Of a stretch of 64,000 nt of DNA, positions 46,097 to 57,830 are shown piece by piece. The notes under the pieces are model-generated. The model did no database searches and was not told where the DNA came from. It worked only from the letters and a program-made list of their open reading frames with translations. Source of the DNA: Desmodus rotundus (Eukaryota > Chordata > Mammalia > Chiroptera > Phyllostomidae); contig NC_071389.1 in the NCBI RefSeq assembly GCF_022682495.2, positions 8,113,199 through 8,177,198 on the forward strand. The letters are read 5' to 3'. Numbering within the stretch: position 1 is the stretch's first letter; the number at the start of each line of letters is the position of its first letter. A program made the position numbers and the translations under genes.

Positions 46097-47011
46097 GGCT
46101 CCCCAGAGGGCCCACAGATGGGGCGGGGGAGAGAAAGGGCCCCCTGCTCGGCCTCTCCATTAAACCTTAGTAGGGCGAAGCGTAAACATCCCTGCTGAGG
46201 TGCCTCCTGCCACTTCCCAAGATGGAAATGAAATGACCAGCTGTAAAACTGTGACACGTTGTACAAACCAGCTTAATGGCTTTCCAAAACATTAAAAATT
46301 AATATCGAGCATCAACACTTTTAGTGGTCAGATGTCCCCTGTGGAGCTCCATGTCTAGGAGTTGTCCCTGTAGGAGACTTTGGGGACCATGGCTGCAGGC
46401 CTGTCGGGTGGTGTGAATTCCTGGTGGGGCAGAGGCCTTTTGGGAAGAGAGCTGGGCTTAGATGGCTCCGGCAAGAGGCCAAGTAGCTTCCAGCTTCCCA
46501 GTCCCCTGGTCTGTGCTCTCTCCAGCTGTTTGTTAATTCCAGCGGGGGTTTTTTTTTGGGGGGGGGGTTCCTACAACCCCAGCTTGTTCCTCCTTTTTTT
46601 AATCCCGTAGGCAACACAGACAGTAGGGCTGTCTGCGGCCGCTGGGCACTCTCTCAGACCTCTCTCCTTTGATTTTCTGAGCTGTCCAAGGCAAGGAGGC
46701 GAGGCTCACGTTCCCAGGGGCTGCCTATTACTGCCTGTGGGGTGTCCCATCTCCCTGGACCAGCCTCGAATCTTCCTGCCTTCCAGAATTTGTAATTCCC
46801 TGCTCCCCACTGCCCCATCCCAATGAGGGAAGGGAGAGGTGATATGCAGTGATCTCCTGAGGTCTCTCTGTCAGGCGCCTGGTGGCCAAGCATCCCAAGT
46901 AGAGGTGGAGGAGGACGGAGGGACCACAAATGCAGCTCAGTATCCGGAAGGCTGCAAAGGTGGTTCAAGAAATACTCTTGGGTGGTCGGGCCTGAAATAG
47001 CAGTATTTTTT
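46097..47011. other. Unique DNA between the ERV and HAL1 insertions
   Basis: No exon or named repeat recognised. A T9-G10 run lies at 46549-46567. Confidence 0.5.
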
Positions 47012-47025
47012 AAAACCCAATCTGC

Positions 47026-48440
47026 GGGAAAACTTGGAAAGAAAAGAGCAGTGATCCCTTCCACCGAGAATGTGCTTTTTTCCGAGGAGCCGCAGTTGTG
47101 TGGATGCGGGTAGACTTTTTACACGGGGACAAGTTCTTCCAGCATTTTTATCTGCAAGTTCGGAGACAGTCGGGCACATAGGTCCTTTCAGCAGAACCTG
47201 CCTTAGGCACTTAACCTTTCGTGGCTCAGGCACCCCAAGACAAAAAAAAATGGCCCAAATGAAAGAACAGCTCAAAGCTCCAGAAGAAATACAACTAAGT
47301 GATGAAGAGATAGCCAACCTATCAGATGCACAGTTCAAAACACTGGTTATCAAGATGCTCACAGAATTGGTTGAATCTGTTCAAAAACCAGATGAAAAAA
47401 TGAAGCCTATGCTAAGAGAAACAAAGGAAAATGTACAGGGAACCAATAGTGATGGGAGGGAAACTGGAACTCAAATCAATGGTGTGGACCAGAAGGAAGA
47501 AAGAAACATCCAACCAGAAAAGAATGAAGAAACAAGAATTCAAAAAAATGAGAAGAGGCTTAGGAACCTCCAGGACATCTTTAAACATTCCAACATCCTC
47601 ATCATAGGGATACCAGAAGGAGAAGAGGAAGAGCAACAAATTGAAAACTTATTTGAACAAATAATGAAGGAGAACTTTCCCAATCTGGCAAAGGAAATAG
47701 ACTTCCAGGAAGTCCAGGAAGCTCAGAGACTACCAAAGAAGCTGGACCCAAGGAGGAACACACCAAGACACATCATAATTACATTAGCCAAGATTAAAGA
47801 TAAGGAGAGAATCTTAAAAGCCACAAGAGACAAGGGGACAGTTACCTACAAAGGAGTTCCCATAGGACTGTCAGCTGCGTTCTTAAAAGAAACTTTGCAG
47901 GCAAGAAGGGGCAGGAAAGAAGTATTCCAAGTCATGAAAGGCAAGGACCTAGATTGCTCTATCCAGCAAAGCTTTCATTTAGAATGAAAGGGCAGATAAA
48001 GTGCTTCCCAGATAAGGTCAAGTTCAAGGAGTTCATCATCACCAAGCCCTTATTATATGAAATGTTGAAGGGATTTATCTAAGAAAAAGAAGATAAAAAA
48101 ATATGAACAGTAAAAATGACAGCAAAGTCACAGTTATTAACAACCACACCTAAAACAAAAACAAAAGCAAACAACTAGAACAGGAAAGAATCACAGAAAT
48201 GGAGATCACATGGAGGGTTATCAGCAGGGGAGTGGAAGGGGAGAGAGCGGGGAAAGGTACAGGGGGAGGTTAAGAATAGTATAAGAAATGTAGAAGCCAA
48301 AGAACTTATCTGTATGACCCATGGACATGAACTATAGGGGGGGAATGTGGGTGGGAGGGGCTGTGCAGGGCGGAGGGGAATAGAGGGGGGAAAATGGGAC
48401 AACTAATAGCATAATCAATAAAATATATTATTAATAAAAA
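47026..48440 (+). mobile_element. HAL1-type LINE (ORF1 only), full length
   Basis: A 1.4-kb retroposon: about 224 bases of 5' UTR, an L1-like ORF1, then a 3' UTR of about 360 bases that becomes G-rich and ends in an AATAAA-type, A-rich tail. ORF2 is absent: the ORF1 stop is followed directly by the 3' UTR. Flanking duplications aaaacccaatctgc (47012-47025) and aaaaccaatctgc (48441-48453, one C shorter) mark a target-primed insertion of the whole unit, so the missing ORF2 is a property of the inserted RNA. This is the layout of HAL1 ('half-L1') elements, which are known in mammals including bats. It would depend on an L1 reverse transcriptase. Confidence 0.85.
47250..48082 (+). pseudogene. HAL1/L1 ORF1 protein gene, one frameshift
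   Basis: Starts at the ATG after an A9 run (MAQMKEQLKAPEE). Residues 15-40 (LSDEEIANLSDAQFKTLVI) are the usual lead-in to the coiled coil. An RRM-like domain runs from about residue 112 (NILIIGIPEGEEEE) to about 215, followed by the start of the C-terminal domain. The frame ends early at 47985-47987. A net one-base loss near 47950-47957 explains this, since the expected C-terminus (LLYPAKLSFRMKG onward) continues in the next frame to a TAA at 48080-48082. Family role: trimeric RNA-binding chaperone of the LINE ribonucleoprotein. The frame also extends upstream of 47250, but that part is 5' UTR by comparison with the family. Confidence 0.9.
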
Positions 48441-48454
48441 AAAACCAATCTGCT

Positions 48455-48950
48455 GCTCAGCTCAGTTTAAAAACACCCCTTTATATTTTAGATAATAAAG
48501 CTCAAAATTATTCACTATGTTAAGTGATGTTTAATAAAATTATGGTCTAATGAGCTGCCTAATTTGTGTTTGCCGGGATTCAGCCGCCTGGGACCTGCCG
48601 GAATGTGTCGGGTGCTGTAGATTCAGTCACAGGTGGAATGAGTCCCTGTTCTGTGGCTGCGGGAGAGGCAACAAGTTGGGATTTTCATCATCCCATTGGC
48701 GGCCTCTAAAACGCCCGTGCCTCTTCCTGCTGGCACACACACAGGGTCGGCGGAGGTCCAGAGCCGTCTGTGATGCCGGGACTCTCTGTCCTTGTAGCTG
48801 GGAGCAGGGGGCAGGCGTGGGAGATGTTCGTTGTACTTGGTTTCTGTGCTGGGTAATTAATTATTTCTTAATAGTTTCCAGAAGTGTCCGTCTAGTGCTT
48901 TGATGGTTCCTGGGCAAAACTCCTAAGATATATAATTTGATAGGATTGCA
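48455..48950. other. Unique intronic DNA
   Basis: AT-rich 48475-48560, then unique mixed sequence. No gene seen. Confidence 0.5.
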
Positions 48951-49165
48951 CCCTTTTGTTTAAAGCTTGGCCCAAACAGAAATTTTGCAACCTGTGTGTG
49001 ACCCAGCAGTCAGGCTGCCCCTGGGCCTTTGCATGTGCTTTTTGCTCTGCCTGGATAACCCTTTGTCCTCACTCTCCATTCCTTCACCACCATCCCTTTC
49101 ATCATATTGATGCCTATTCTTGCTGTAGGTCTCAAATTAAACGCCGCTTTGTTGAGAAAGGCTAA
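48950..49165 (-). mobile_element. L2 3' fragment
   Basis: The + strand reads 'tgggcctttgcatgtgcttt', 'ttgctctgcctggataaccc', 'gcctattcttgctgtaggtc', matching the L2 end region in the same layout as 31495-31890. Confidence 0.75.
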
Positions 49166-49369
49166 CCGAGCTCCCGGGTCTCTGTTCTGCGTCTGTGCTG
49201 TGGCCAGTACATTTCTCTCCATCGCGTGGTTCTGCCTTTCTCTGAGCTGGCTGTACTCGGGCAGGCTCTCTCTTTAGTGGCATAATGGGTATGGGTACCT
49301 GTGAACTCATGTTCCTCAGGTGAACCCCAAGGTCTCATTCGCAGAGGTTCCAGCAAACATCCTGGGTCA

Positions 49370-50040
49370 TTTCCCCACCAGTGAAGCAATTCCACCGTGA
49401 GTCTGACTGGCCAGGCCTGGGTCATAGAGCTAAGAAGTGAAACCTGTCGTCTCAAACCGTGCGGTTTTATCCCAGTGATGCACAGAGGTGGTACTACCAG
49501 AATCAGGAGGCACACTTAGATTATTAGTACCACAGTTAGATGGGATGCTGGGCAGGCAGACACCTCAGCTGGCCAGTTTAGCTCCCAGTGGCCCACTGGA
49601 CACCTAGGCGAGTTTTGTGAGAGACCCGTATGTCTTTCTGCATCAGACCTGTCTGGATTTGCCAAGGATGACAGAAGATCCAAAATAACAGTTGTCCAAG
49701 TGAAAAAGACACCTGTCATTCTTTCCCTCAAGAGCCAAAGTGGACAATCCAGGACTGGCCTGAGGGCTGAGCCCTACAGAGTCTTCCCGTGCATGTCCAT
49801 CAGCTCTGCACCGCACCACACCTACAGCCTGGCCGTAACCTTGAGGGCCAAGACGGTTCTCCAGCGGTCACAACCCCACTCCAAGACGCAAGACAGAAGA
49901 GGCTAGAGGAAGGAGCGGAGGAGGTACAGCAGCTGACCGTTAGCACCGCATCCTGTCCATACTCTGTTGACCAGAACTTGGTCATACGGCCGCCCTTAGC
50001 AACAAAAAAAGCTAGGTGTGGCCATGAGCCACTCAAAAGT
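49370..50040. other. Intronic DNA, possibly with a MIR remnant
   Basis: 'catagagctaagaagtgaaa' near 49424 is MIR-like. The rest is unrecognised. A 143-residue frame at 49789-50220 runs into L1 and is not a gene. Confidence 0.4.
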
Positions 50041-51240
50041 TCTGTTGCGCCAAAAGCACACTCCATAAAAGACGAAATTGGTAAATTAGACTTTATCAAA
50101 GTTAAAAACTTTTCCTCTGTGAGAGACACTGGTCAGAGAATGAGACAACAAGCTGATGATTTGGAGGATAGAACTTGCCTGTCACAGATGCTACAAAACA
50201 CTTGTATCCGGAATAAATAACGAATTCTCATAACTCAGTGGTAACAAAACCACCCAGTTTTTAAAATGGGCCAAAGACTTGAACAGAAACGTCATTGAAA
50301 ATGCAGGACAGATGACAAGTAAGCCCACTGAGGAGATGTCCCACATCATTGGTTACTAGGGAAATGGAAATTAAAATCACAGTGAGCTACCACAACGCAC
50401 CTGTTAGAGCGGCTAAATTGAAATTCGGGCAACACCAAATGCTGACAACGATGCAGAGCAACTGGATCTTTATGAGAAGGTAAAACAGTACAGCGACTGT
50501 CCAACCCAGTTCGGCAGTTTCTTACAGAGTTAAACATATAACCACCAGGTAACTTGACAGTCTCACTCCCAGATTCTTATCCTAGAAAAATAAAGACTTA
50601 CCTTCAAGCCCTGGCTGGATAGCTTAGTTGGTTAGAGCATCGTCCCGATACACCAGAGCTGTGGCTTCTAATACCAGTCAGGGCACGTATGAGAAGTAAC
50701 CAAGAAATGCATAAATAAGTGGAAAAAGTGATATTTCTCTCTCCCTCTAAAGTCAATTAAAAAACAAAAAGACTTACCTTCACAGAAAACCCTGTACATG
50801 AATGCTTATGGCAGATCTATTCCTAATAGCCCCAAACTGGAAACAGTTCCAACGTCCATCAGCAGATGAATGGATGTACATCCACACGATGGAAAACTGC
50901 TAAGAAATGAAAAGTCACGATTTATCGATACATGAAACACCTTGGGTGAATCTCAAAGGCATTATGCTGAGTAGGGAAAAAAATCCCCAAGTCCCAAAAG
51001 GTTACATGCTGTACGACTCCATTTATAGGGCATCATGCAGAAGACAGGACCAGAGTGATGGAGAGGAGGTGCATGGTTGCCCAGGGCTAGGGGCGGGGCA
51101 CAGGTGTGACTGTGAGGGACAGTACCAGGAGATTTTGGGTGATAGAATGGTTCTATTTCCTGACTGTGTGGTGCTGGTCACTTGAATCTATACATATGTT
51201 AAAATATGTAGAATTGTACACCCCTCAAAAGTTCATCTTC
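50040..51240 (+). mobile_element. L1 3' end (ORF2 remnant and 3' UTR), split by a SINE
   Basis: Sense-strand L1 ORF2 C-terminal remains: 'aaattagactttatcaaagt', 'gggccaaagacttgaacaga', 'atcattggttactagggaaa', 'tggaaattaaaatcacagtg', and after the SINE 'ccatcagcagatgaatggat', 'ggttgcccagggctaggg' and 'tgtagaattgtacac'. Stops and indels throughout. Interrupted at 50607-50767. Confidence 0.88.
50607..50767 (+). mobile_element. Bat Ves-type SINE inserted in L1
   Basis: The head 'gccctggctggatagcttag' and 'ttggttagagcatcgtcccg' are the tRNA-like A-box region; a degraded B box lies near 50667-50690; the tail is CT-rich then A-rich. Perfect 15-bp target duplications flank it: aaagacttaccttca at 50592-50606 and 50768-50782. 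Confidence 0.93.
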
Positions 51241-51354
51241 TTGTAAAAAGTGCTTGTACTGTGGTCGGAGGTGGTGTGGAGATGGGGTGGGGGCATTAGG
51301 CATCTGATCCGACAGCTTTTGCCTTGTTTTCCAGCACATTCCCATTGTTGGGCT

Positions 51355-51580
51355 AGAGCAGGGCTTCTCAACCCCCAGAGCTGTTGACATACGAGGCCAA
51401 ATAATTCTTTGTTTGGGAGCGGACCTATGCATTGTAGGATATTTGTGTCATCCAGCCTCCACCCACTAGATGTCAGTGCCATCCCCCATCCTGGGTGTGA
51501 CAACCAAAAATGTCTCCAGACTTTGACCAATGTTCGCAGGAACCCACTTGCCCCTGGTTCAGAGCCACTGGATGAGTCTG
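51355..51580 (-). mobile_element. MER5A hAT element
   Basis: Complement of MER5A, near full length: 'gcttctcaacccccagagct', 'tgcattgtaggatatttgtg', 'tccacccactagatgtcagt', 'tgtgacaaccaaaaatgtct', ending 'ttcagagccactgg'. Confidence 0.9.
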
Positions 51581-51589
51581 TCTGTCTTC

Positions 51590-53010
51590 CTTGCCACTGA
51601 ATAACCTCCAGTTGGTTGTTTCCTTTCTCAGAGACGGGAAAGTCTCTGCTTTCCTCTCTGTCTCCACCGCCTGTTTTGGGACAGCTGCCCAACAATTCAC
51701 AAGGCGGAAGTCGGATACACCTGAAGCCAGGGCCCTGGGGCACATGATACTGCTGAGCTTCTGCTCCTTGCAGTTGGGGGCAGCTGTCCCAAAGGCCCCA
51801 ATTCTCCATATCCTCTCTCTACACCCATGTCACCCCCATTTTGTCCCCATATCCATTACCTGGCAAAAGAAGACTGAGTCCCAAGTATTATTGCTTCCAA
51901 GTGGGGGATGTAAAGCCTACACTTCAGTTCCATCTTAAGCTATAGGTAGGTCCCTCTGCTCCTTTTAAAGCGTAGAGAAGCCATTCCACTGTTTAACTAC
52001 AGAAGAGTAACATACTTTAATAATCATACCCCGGGGCATAGTTCTTCCTGTTGCATGAAAAAATAATTGTCAAAACAGCCAGTAGCCAGTTGAAAAATTA
52101 TGTAAAGGCGATGAAAAGAAATCCAAATTCACACTCCTTCCCATCACGCTGAACCACCTTTGCTACGGTTCTTATTTTGCACACTCCCCAGCCTGGGGTG
52201 AATATCGTGGAGTCCACCAAGTCTGTATATCAGAAGGGCTTTACTTATTCCACAGGTGGCCCTGGAGTAGGAGCTAGAGAAGGACCAGTTCACTTCTGTC
52301 TTTGACTTAGTATCCAGTAATGGAGTTTACTGGGTGGTCTTAAAACCAGGAGATCAGAGCAGAAGTTCCTTTCGGACGGTGCTTGCTGACCCCGAGCTGG
52401 TGAGCAAATGAAGGAGCGGGCCAACAGGAAGCCTCCACGAACTAGTTAATGGGTCCGGGCCAGGTCTGGAGACTGAAGTGCCTTCTTACTTCTACACAGT
52501 TGTCGGCACCCGGGAATCGGGGCGCTACGTGGTCTAGTTGTGTTTGTTTTTGATACACGCTATCAACCGGAATCTTTATTTGGCCCCATCTGATTTGCAA
52601 ATCCTGCAATGAATTCAGATGGAAAAGATCAAGTCTGCAGGCTAGGTACATCCCAGGGCTCAAGAGGTGTGACTTCCCCCCATGCCAATCCTCCCAAGGT
52701 CAGCTCCACAGGAAGCCTGGGGAGGAAGCTTAGCGGGAAGTCCAGCGTTGTTACTGGGTCAGCAATCAGCCTCCATGGGTGTTCTCTCTCCTCCCAGTCC
52801 TCATGGGGCTTTCCTTCCCAGCTGGCCTTTCCGTTCCTCTGCTGCCCCAACGGTCCAACCAAGATGAGAGTGGGTCCCTCCTCCCCTCCGCTAAAGCAAA
52901 TGAAGATGGAACTTTCCCGTAGGCATGGTTTAACCCTGCCCAAGATGAAACGCCCGAGTGAAGGAAGCAGGGTGTGAAGTTGTATGGACAGAACGATCCC
53001 ATTTATGTGA
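51590..53010. other. Unique intronic DNA
   Basis: No exon or named repeat recognised. Confidence 0.5.
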
Positions 53011-53019
53011 AAATCGCTA

Positions 53020-53780
53020 CCAAGAAATTGAGGTTGTAAATTGGGACAGCCACTGTGGAAAGCAGTCTGGAGGTTCCTCAAAACACTGAATATGACCCAG
53101 CACCCCCTCTTCTGGGTGTCCATCCAGAAGAAATGAGTTCACTGTCTCAAAGAGATATCCACAGCGCCCCCCCCATGTTCATTGCAGAATTATTCATAAT
53201 TCTAAAATGGAGAAACACCATAAGTGTCCATCAAGGGATGAATGGATAAAGAAACTGTGTCCGGGGTATATTCCATATGGAATATTACTCAGCCATCACA
53301 AAGAAGGAAGTCCTGCCATTTGTGACTACACAGATGGACCTTGAGGGTTGTGCTGAGTGAAATAAGTCAGACAGAAAGACAAATACTCTATGATCTCACC
53401 TGTATGTTCATGGAAACAGAGAATAGATGGGTGGTGCCAGAGGCAGGCGGTGGGGGTAGGGATGGGGGCGGGGGAACGCAAGAAGGTAGTCAAATGGTCC
53501 AGACTTCCAGTTGTAAGATAAATAAACCCTGGGAATCTAAGGTACAGCATAGCAATTGTAGTTAATAATACTATATTGTATGTTTAGAAGTTGCTAAGGT
53601 GGGAAATCTTAAAAGTTCTCATCACAAGAAAAAAATGTGTTACTATGTGAGGGGGTTGGTGTTAACCAGACTTACTGTGGTGGTTGTTTTTCATATGCAC
53701 ATATATCAAATCCTCATGTTGTACATTTTAAACTAATGCCATGCTTTGTATCAATTATGCATAGAAAAAAGGCTGGAAGG
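53020..53780 (+). mobile_element. L1 3' end, sense
   Basis: 'gacagccactgtggaaagca', 'gtctggaggttcctcaaaac', 'gtccatcaagggatgaatgg', 'atggaatattactcagccat', 'gtgaaataagtcagacagaa', then a 3' UTR with 'tgtacattttaaactaatgc'. No intact frame. Confidence 0.88.
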
Positions 53781-53989
53781 AAACATGGCAAAATGTTGAT
53801 GATGGTTAGTTCCGGGCATGGGAATGGAGGTCACGTTTTCCCTCAACTTCCTTATATTTTTCAAGGTTTTCATGCTGGGATGTGCTTATAATGGAAAACA
53901 CTTTTTAAAGGAAACTTACTAAGTGAGAAACATAACAAAGACAGAAGGTTCAATAGTGACATTCTGGGAATGTCTGTTCTTTGATAGGT

Positions 53990-54185
53990 ATCCACAGGCT
54001 TATTTGACGCGCCCACCCGCGGGGCATCTGGTCTCCGCAGGTCTGAAGTGGCGTGGGCTCGTCCCCCGCCGCACGTGTCCCGGATGAGCGTTGCAGCGGG
54101 GCGGGCTGGGCCTTTCCTGGTGGAGCTCTGAGCAGGAGGGGTTGGAGCTGGGACACCTCGGAGGCGAGCACTTCTCAGTCCCTTG
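53990..54185. other. Short GC/CpG-rich patch
   Basis: A local rise in GC and CpG in otherwise AT-leaning sequence next to an L1 end. No repeat identity and no supported exon; it may be a small regulatory element or an isolated GC-rich segment. Confidence 0.4.
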
Positions 54186-54189
54186 TTAA

Positions 54190-54930
54190 GCATAGGGACA
54201 GAACCCTGAAGGACAGGGCTTTCCTTCCATGAATGAGTGTTTAAGGAGAGTCAAAGAGTGGGTGTCACTCTTGTAAAAGTGGAAAAATAACAGAGCTGGT
54301 GAATACAAAGTACACACAGTTGGTCACCTCCCTTTGGGAGCGGGCCTCTCCCCTGGGTGCTTTGCAAAGGCTCGAGCTGAGTCTTTGGGGCAGGAGGCCA
54401 TCCTGCCCTGCACGAGACACCTCTGTTCATATCATCATGTGGAAAATAGACACTTGGATGCACCCAGTACTTTTATGTTGGCAGCAGAGGAATTTGAATT
54501 AACTTATTAGTTCTGGCTACATGTTCAAGTTTTCCAGAATCATTCCCTGAACCACTCAGAATAATGACGCATGCCCTGTCCTCTTTGCCATTGGACTGAA
54601 GTGTGACAAGGCAGAGATCTGTCACCTCAGTGCAGACTCCACGTCATTGCTCTGATGGTGGCCAGGCCCTGAGTTCTTCGGCCCCGTGAAGTTTTGATCT
54701 GATTGATTTGTTGGCCACAAGCTGACTGCACGTTTTGACTACTAGAGTGACCAAGGATGTTTATAAACACTTGCAGCCCAAGGAAGGTCTTAGGATTTGC
54801 CAGTTGGCACATTCACAGAAACGCTACTCTCCTAAGGATTCACTTTTAAAACTGATTTTACAGGTTGTCCTTTGAAATCCTAAGGGCCACCAGACTGGGC
54901 GCACGTGGGTTAGGGAATCAAAGAGAACAC
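54190..54930. other. Unique intronic DNA
   Basis: Nothing recognised. Confidence 0.5.
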
Positions 54931-54936
54931 AAATCG

Positions 54937-55136
54937 GCCCTGGCGGGTGTGGCTCAGGTGGAGTGTCGTCCGTAGACTGAAGGGTCACGGGTTCAGTTCC
55001 TGGTAGAGATGTGTACGAGAAGGCAATGCATCAATGTTTCTCTCTCACATTGATGTTTCTGTCTTCCCCTCGCTCTCTTCCTCTCTCTGTGAAAGCAATG
55101 AAAAAAATGTCCTCAAGTGAGGATTTAAAAAAAAAA
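54937..55136 (+). mobile_element. Bat Ves-type SINE
   Basis: Starts 'gccctggcgggtgtggctca', followed by 'cgtagactgaagggtcacgg', 'gttcagttcctggtag' (box B), 'gcatcaatgtttctctctca', a CT-rich zone, 'gtcctcaagtgaggattt' and a poly-A tail. No clean target duplication beyond a short 'aaagaga' on both sides. Confidence 0.93.
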
Positions 55137-55139
55137 GAG

Positions 55140-56680
55140 AGAGAAGATAGGCATCCGGCCCCCCAGCACTGCCCACCCACATGGAGCTTGCTGGAGTAAG
55201 AGGTCACCCGTCGCTCCACAGGTCACTGCAGGTCGGGTGGTGTTCCTAACCCTGTGCATCCGGGATGCAGAGGAAGCTGCCACAACATATTTGAAATTCA
55301 GAGCACCACGTTTGTTCTTTAAATGACCGAATTAGGCACGATCCCAGTTAGAGCTAACGCACTTCCTGGTGATTCCTCATCCCACTTTGAACTTGCCACA
55401 CTTGGCTCTGTGAACCCTGAGAAAGGAGTTATTGTTGAAAATGGAGCGTTGTCTTCACTAGCCGTGGTGTCTAGAAGAAATATTTAGACTTGCCTTGGTG
55501 GCTGGAGGTCCCAGGCTTCCTTTATTCTCTGTGTGTGTGTGGGGGGGGGGGGGGTGCAGTGTCTCTGCCCACGTGAGCGTCCTGTCAGTTTGCCTTAATG
55601 ACTAGGGAGATTCTCTTTAACTTCAGTGTCTGCCTCCCCTGTTAGTGACCTGAGACCACAGGGATAAGAAGTGAGGAATCAGCCCTCCTCCTCTTAACCT
55701 TTGTACCAGACAGAGGGGGGCTGTCAATCCTGGAAGGCAGTGTCGACCCCGCTGCCAACCCCCACCAGGCAGGGACCACCTGATACAAAATCGTTAACTT
55801 GATCTTGATGAGCATTAGTCTGCGGAAGCATCGTCAAAAAGAACAACACTGAGTTGATTAGATTTACTTTCCAAGATTTTGACGGGACCTCTTTTTCCAA
55901 GAGGACGATTGCAGCATCCGTGTGAGCTTTTGCTTGGTCTTGGAAGAAAAGAGAAATCATAATGTCGCCCGTGATTCTGACGGTTGGCCACGTGTCTTTG
56001 CCGGCCCTGACTAAAGGGCCAGTGTGCCTGAATCTGGAGGCCCGGCTCACCTTTTCACCTTCCGTACAGGAGACAGGGGTCATTGAATGATGCGGGTGAC
56101 CCCGTGAGATGCTTTCTCAGTGGAAATAGCCCCCACAAGAGGAACATCTTCCAGCCCTCTGTACTTGGCCTTGGTTGGCTTTAAATGAATTCCAACTAGA
56201 GCAGGACGTTTTGGTACTGCAGTGAGGCCGCACCTCGGGGCCAGCTTGAAGAAGGAAAATCAAAAATTAAAATAAGCCAAGTAGCAGCAGACAGATTTTG
56301 TGTAGGAAGCTGTATCTTTCTGTGTACAAGGACTTACCCCAACCATGAAATTGCGATTCTGTTTTGAACCGATGACAAGTGCCCTTCACTTTAAATAACT
56401 GTCCACATCCTTGAAAACTTGTGTGGAATTTTAACCCAATTTGCTTTCATTTAAAGTGGCCATTACAGAGTCATCGAGATGTCTTCACTCTTTGTTATTT
56501 CTCGGCTGGCTGGGGCTGGGCGTTTTCTGCCTTCGTCCTCCCGTGCTCCTCACTGTCAGTGCCATCTAATGTATTGGTTGGGCCTGCCACCCACCCACTG
56601 CTCTGTCCATCCATCCGTCCATCCAGGAGACACTTCTTGGCTGTCTGTGCACCAGGCCATGTACCAGCCTCGTGATTATT
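55140..56680. other. Unique intronic DNA
   Basis: GT5-G14 simple run at 55532-55555 and CCAT repeats near 56605-56625. No gene seen. Confidence 0.5.
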
Positions 56681-56684
56681 CAGT

Positions 56685-56885
56685 GGGGGCCACTTCGCCC
56701 CCTTGGGGCTATGTCTGGAGGCATTTTCAGTTGTCACACTGGAAGTGAGGAAGTGTTACTGGCGTCTAGTGAGGAGACCTCAAGGATGTTGCTCAATGTC
56801 CACAATGCACAGGGCGGCCCTGACAACAGGGAGTTATTCGATCCACGCGGAGAATGCCAAGGTTGAGACGTTCTGCCGACTCAGA
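56685..56885 (+). mobile_element. MER5A hAT element
   Basis: 'ttcgcccccttggggctatg', 'tctggaggcattttcagttg', 'gttactggcgtctagtgagg', 'caatgcacagggcggccctg', 'gccaaggttgagacg'. Confidence 0.87.
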
Positions 56886-57639
56886 GACAGATAACTGAGC
56901 ACCTGGCCCTACAGAATTCCCAGTATTGCAGGGGAAACCAACCTACATAGGGAAGTTGTGCTGATGCCACAGGTGAGGTCATGGGTCTGTCCCACCGCTT
57001 CTCCTTTGGAGAGTGTGGTTCAGAAACGAGTCCCTTCCTGGATCTATGACATTCTTTTCTGGAGTGGTCTCTTAGGATTTGGAAATAGGGAAGGAGGTTG
57101 GATGCCAAAAAGGGTCGCAGATACAGGCATGGGACATGTTGTAGGGTGAAGGTTGTTGGAAGCTGGAATGTGGGTGAAGCCTCCGAGGCACAGGTATCAA
57201 GTTTGTACACCTGCAGGAACCAGGCTGACCAGGGCGTTGGTACACGGTGGCTGACACAGCTCCCTGGGGAGTGTTGGGGACTGTGGCAAACCTCAGAGCA
57301 GCTGAAGTAGGCGGCAGCTGCAGTCAGCTGTCCCCATCGAGAACACAAGCCTGGAGTGACCAGATCCTTCAGATATGTTGAAAAAAGTGAGAAGCCCAGA
57401 CTTGATATGAAATCTCCTGAGTTTTAAATGTAAGCATCTAATTCAATATTTGTTTTAGAACAAAACCCCAAAGCGCTACTCAGGCCAAACAATACCTCTG
57501 CAGACTGCACCCCATAGTCTTGATGTTGGTCCTCAGGGGTAAATGGGTGAAGGCGTGTGACATCCAATATGGCACCTGGGAGACAGTAGGTGCTCGATAA
57601 ACACCAGTCAAGAGTGATTACCTGAATCAGGCCTATTGA

Positions 57640-57830
57640 CATTTTTGTTGGCCTGAGCACCCATGACCCTTGGGGCTGGACAATTCTTTGTTGTTGGGGC
57701 TACCTGTGCACTGTAGGCTGTTTAGCAGCACCCCTGGCCTCCACCCACAGATGCCGGTAGCACCCCCCTCACCCCTAGGGGTGCCAACCAGAATGTTTCC
57801 AGACCTTGCCAGCAAAGCCTTTGCCCAGCT
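57640..57830 (-). mobile_element. MER5A hAT element
   Basis: Complement of MER5A: 'ctggacaattctttgttgtt', 'tgcactgtaggctgtttagc', 'cacccctggcctccacccac', 'gccaaccagaatgtttccag'. The sequence just left (57530-57600) ends like a MIR ('gtaggtgctcgataaacacc'). Confidence 0.87.

Noticed and set aside
47070..47249. Upstream part of the long frame that includes HAL1 ORF1
   Set aside because: It lies in the 5' UTR; the family start is the MAQMKEQ ATG at 47250.
49789..50220. 143-residue + strand frame as a gene
   Set aside because: Half of it is decayed L1 sequence; no coding signature.
50607..50690. tRNA gene
   Set aside because: The tRNA-like sequence is the head of a SINE with flanking target duplications; no cloverleaf is preserved.
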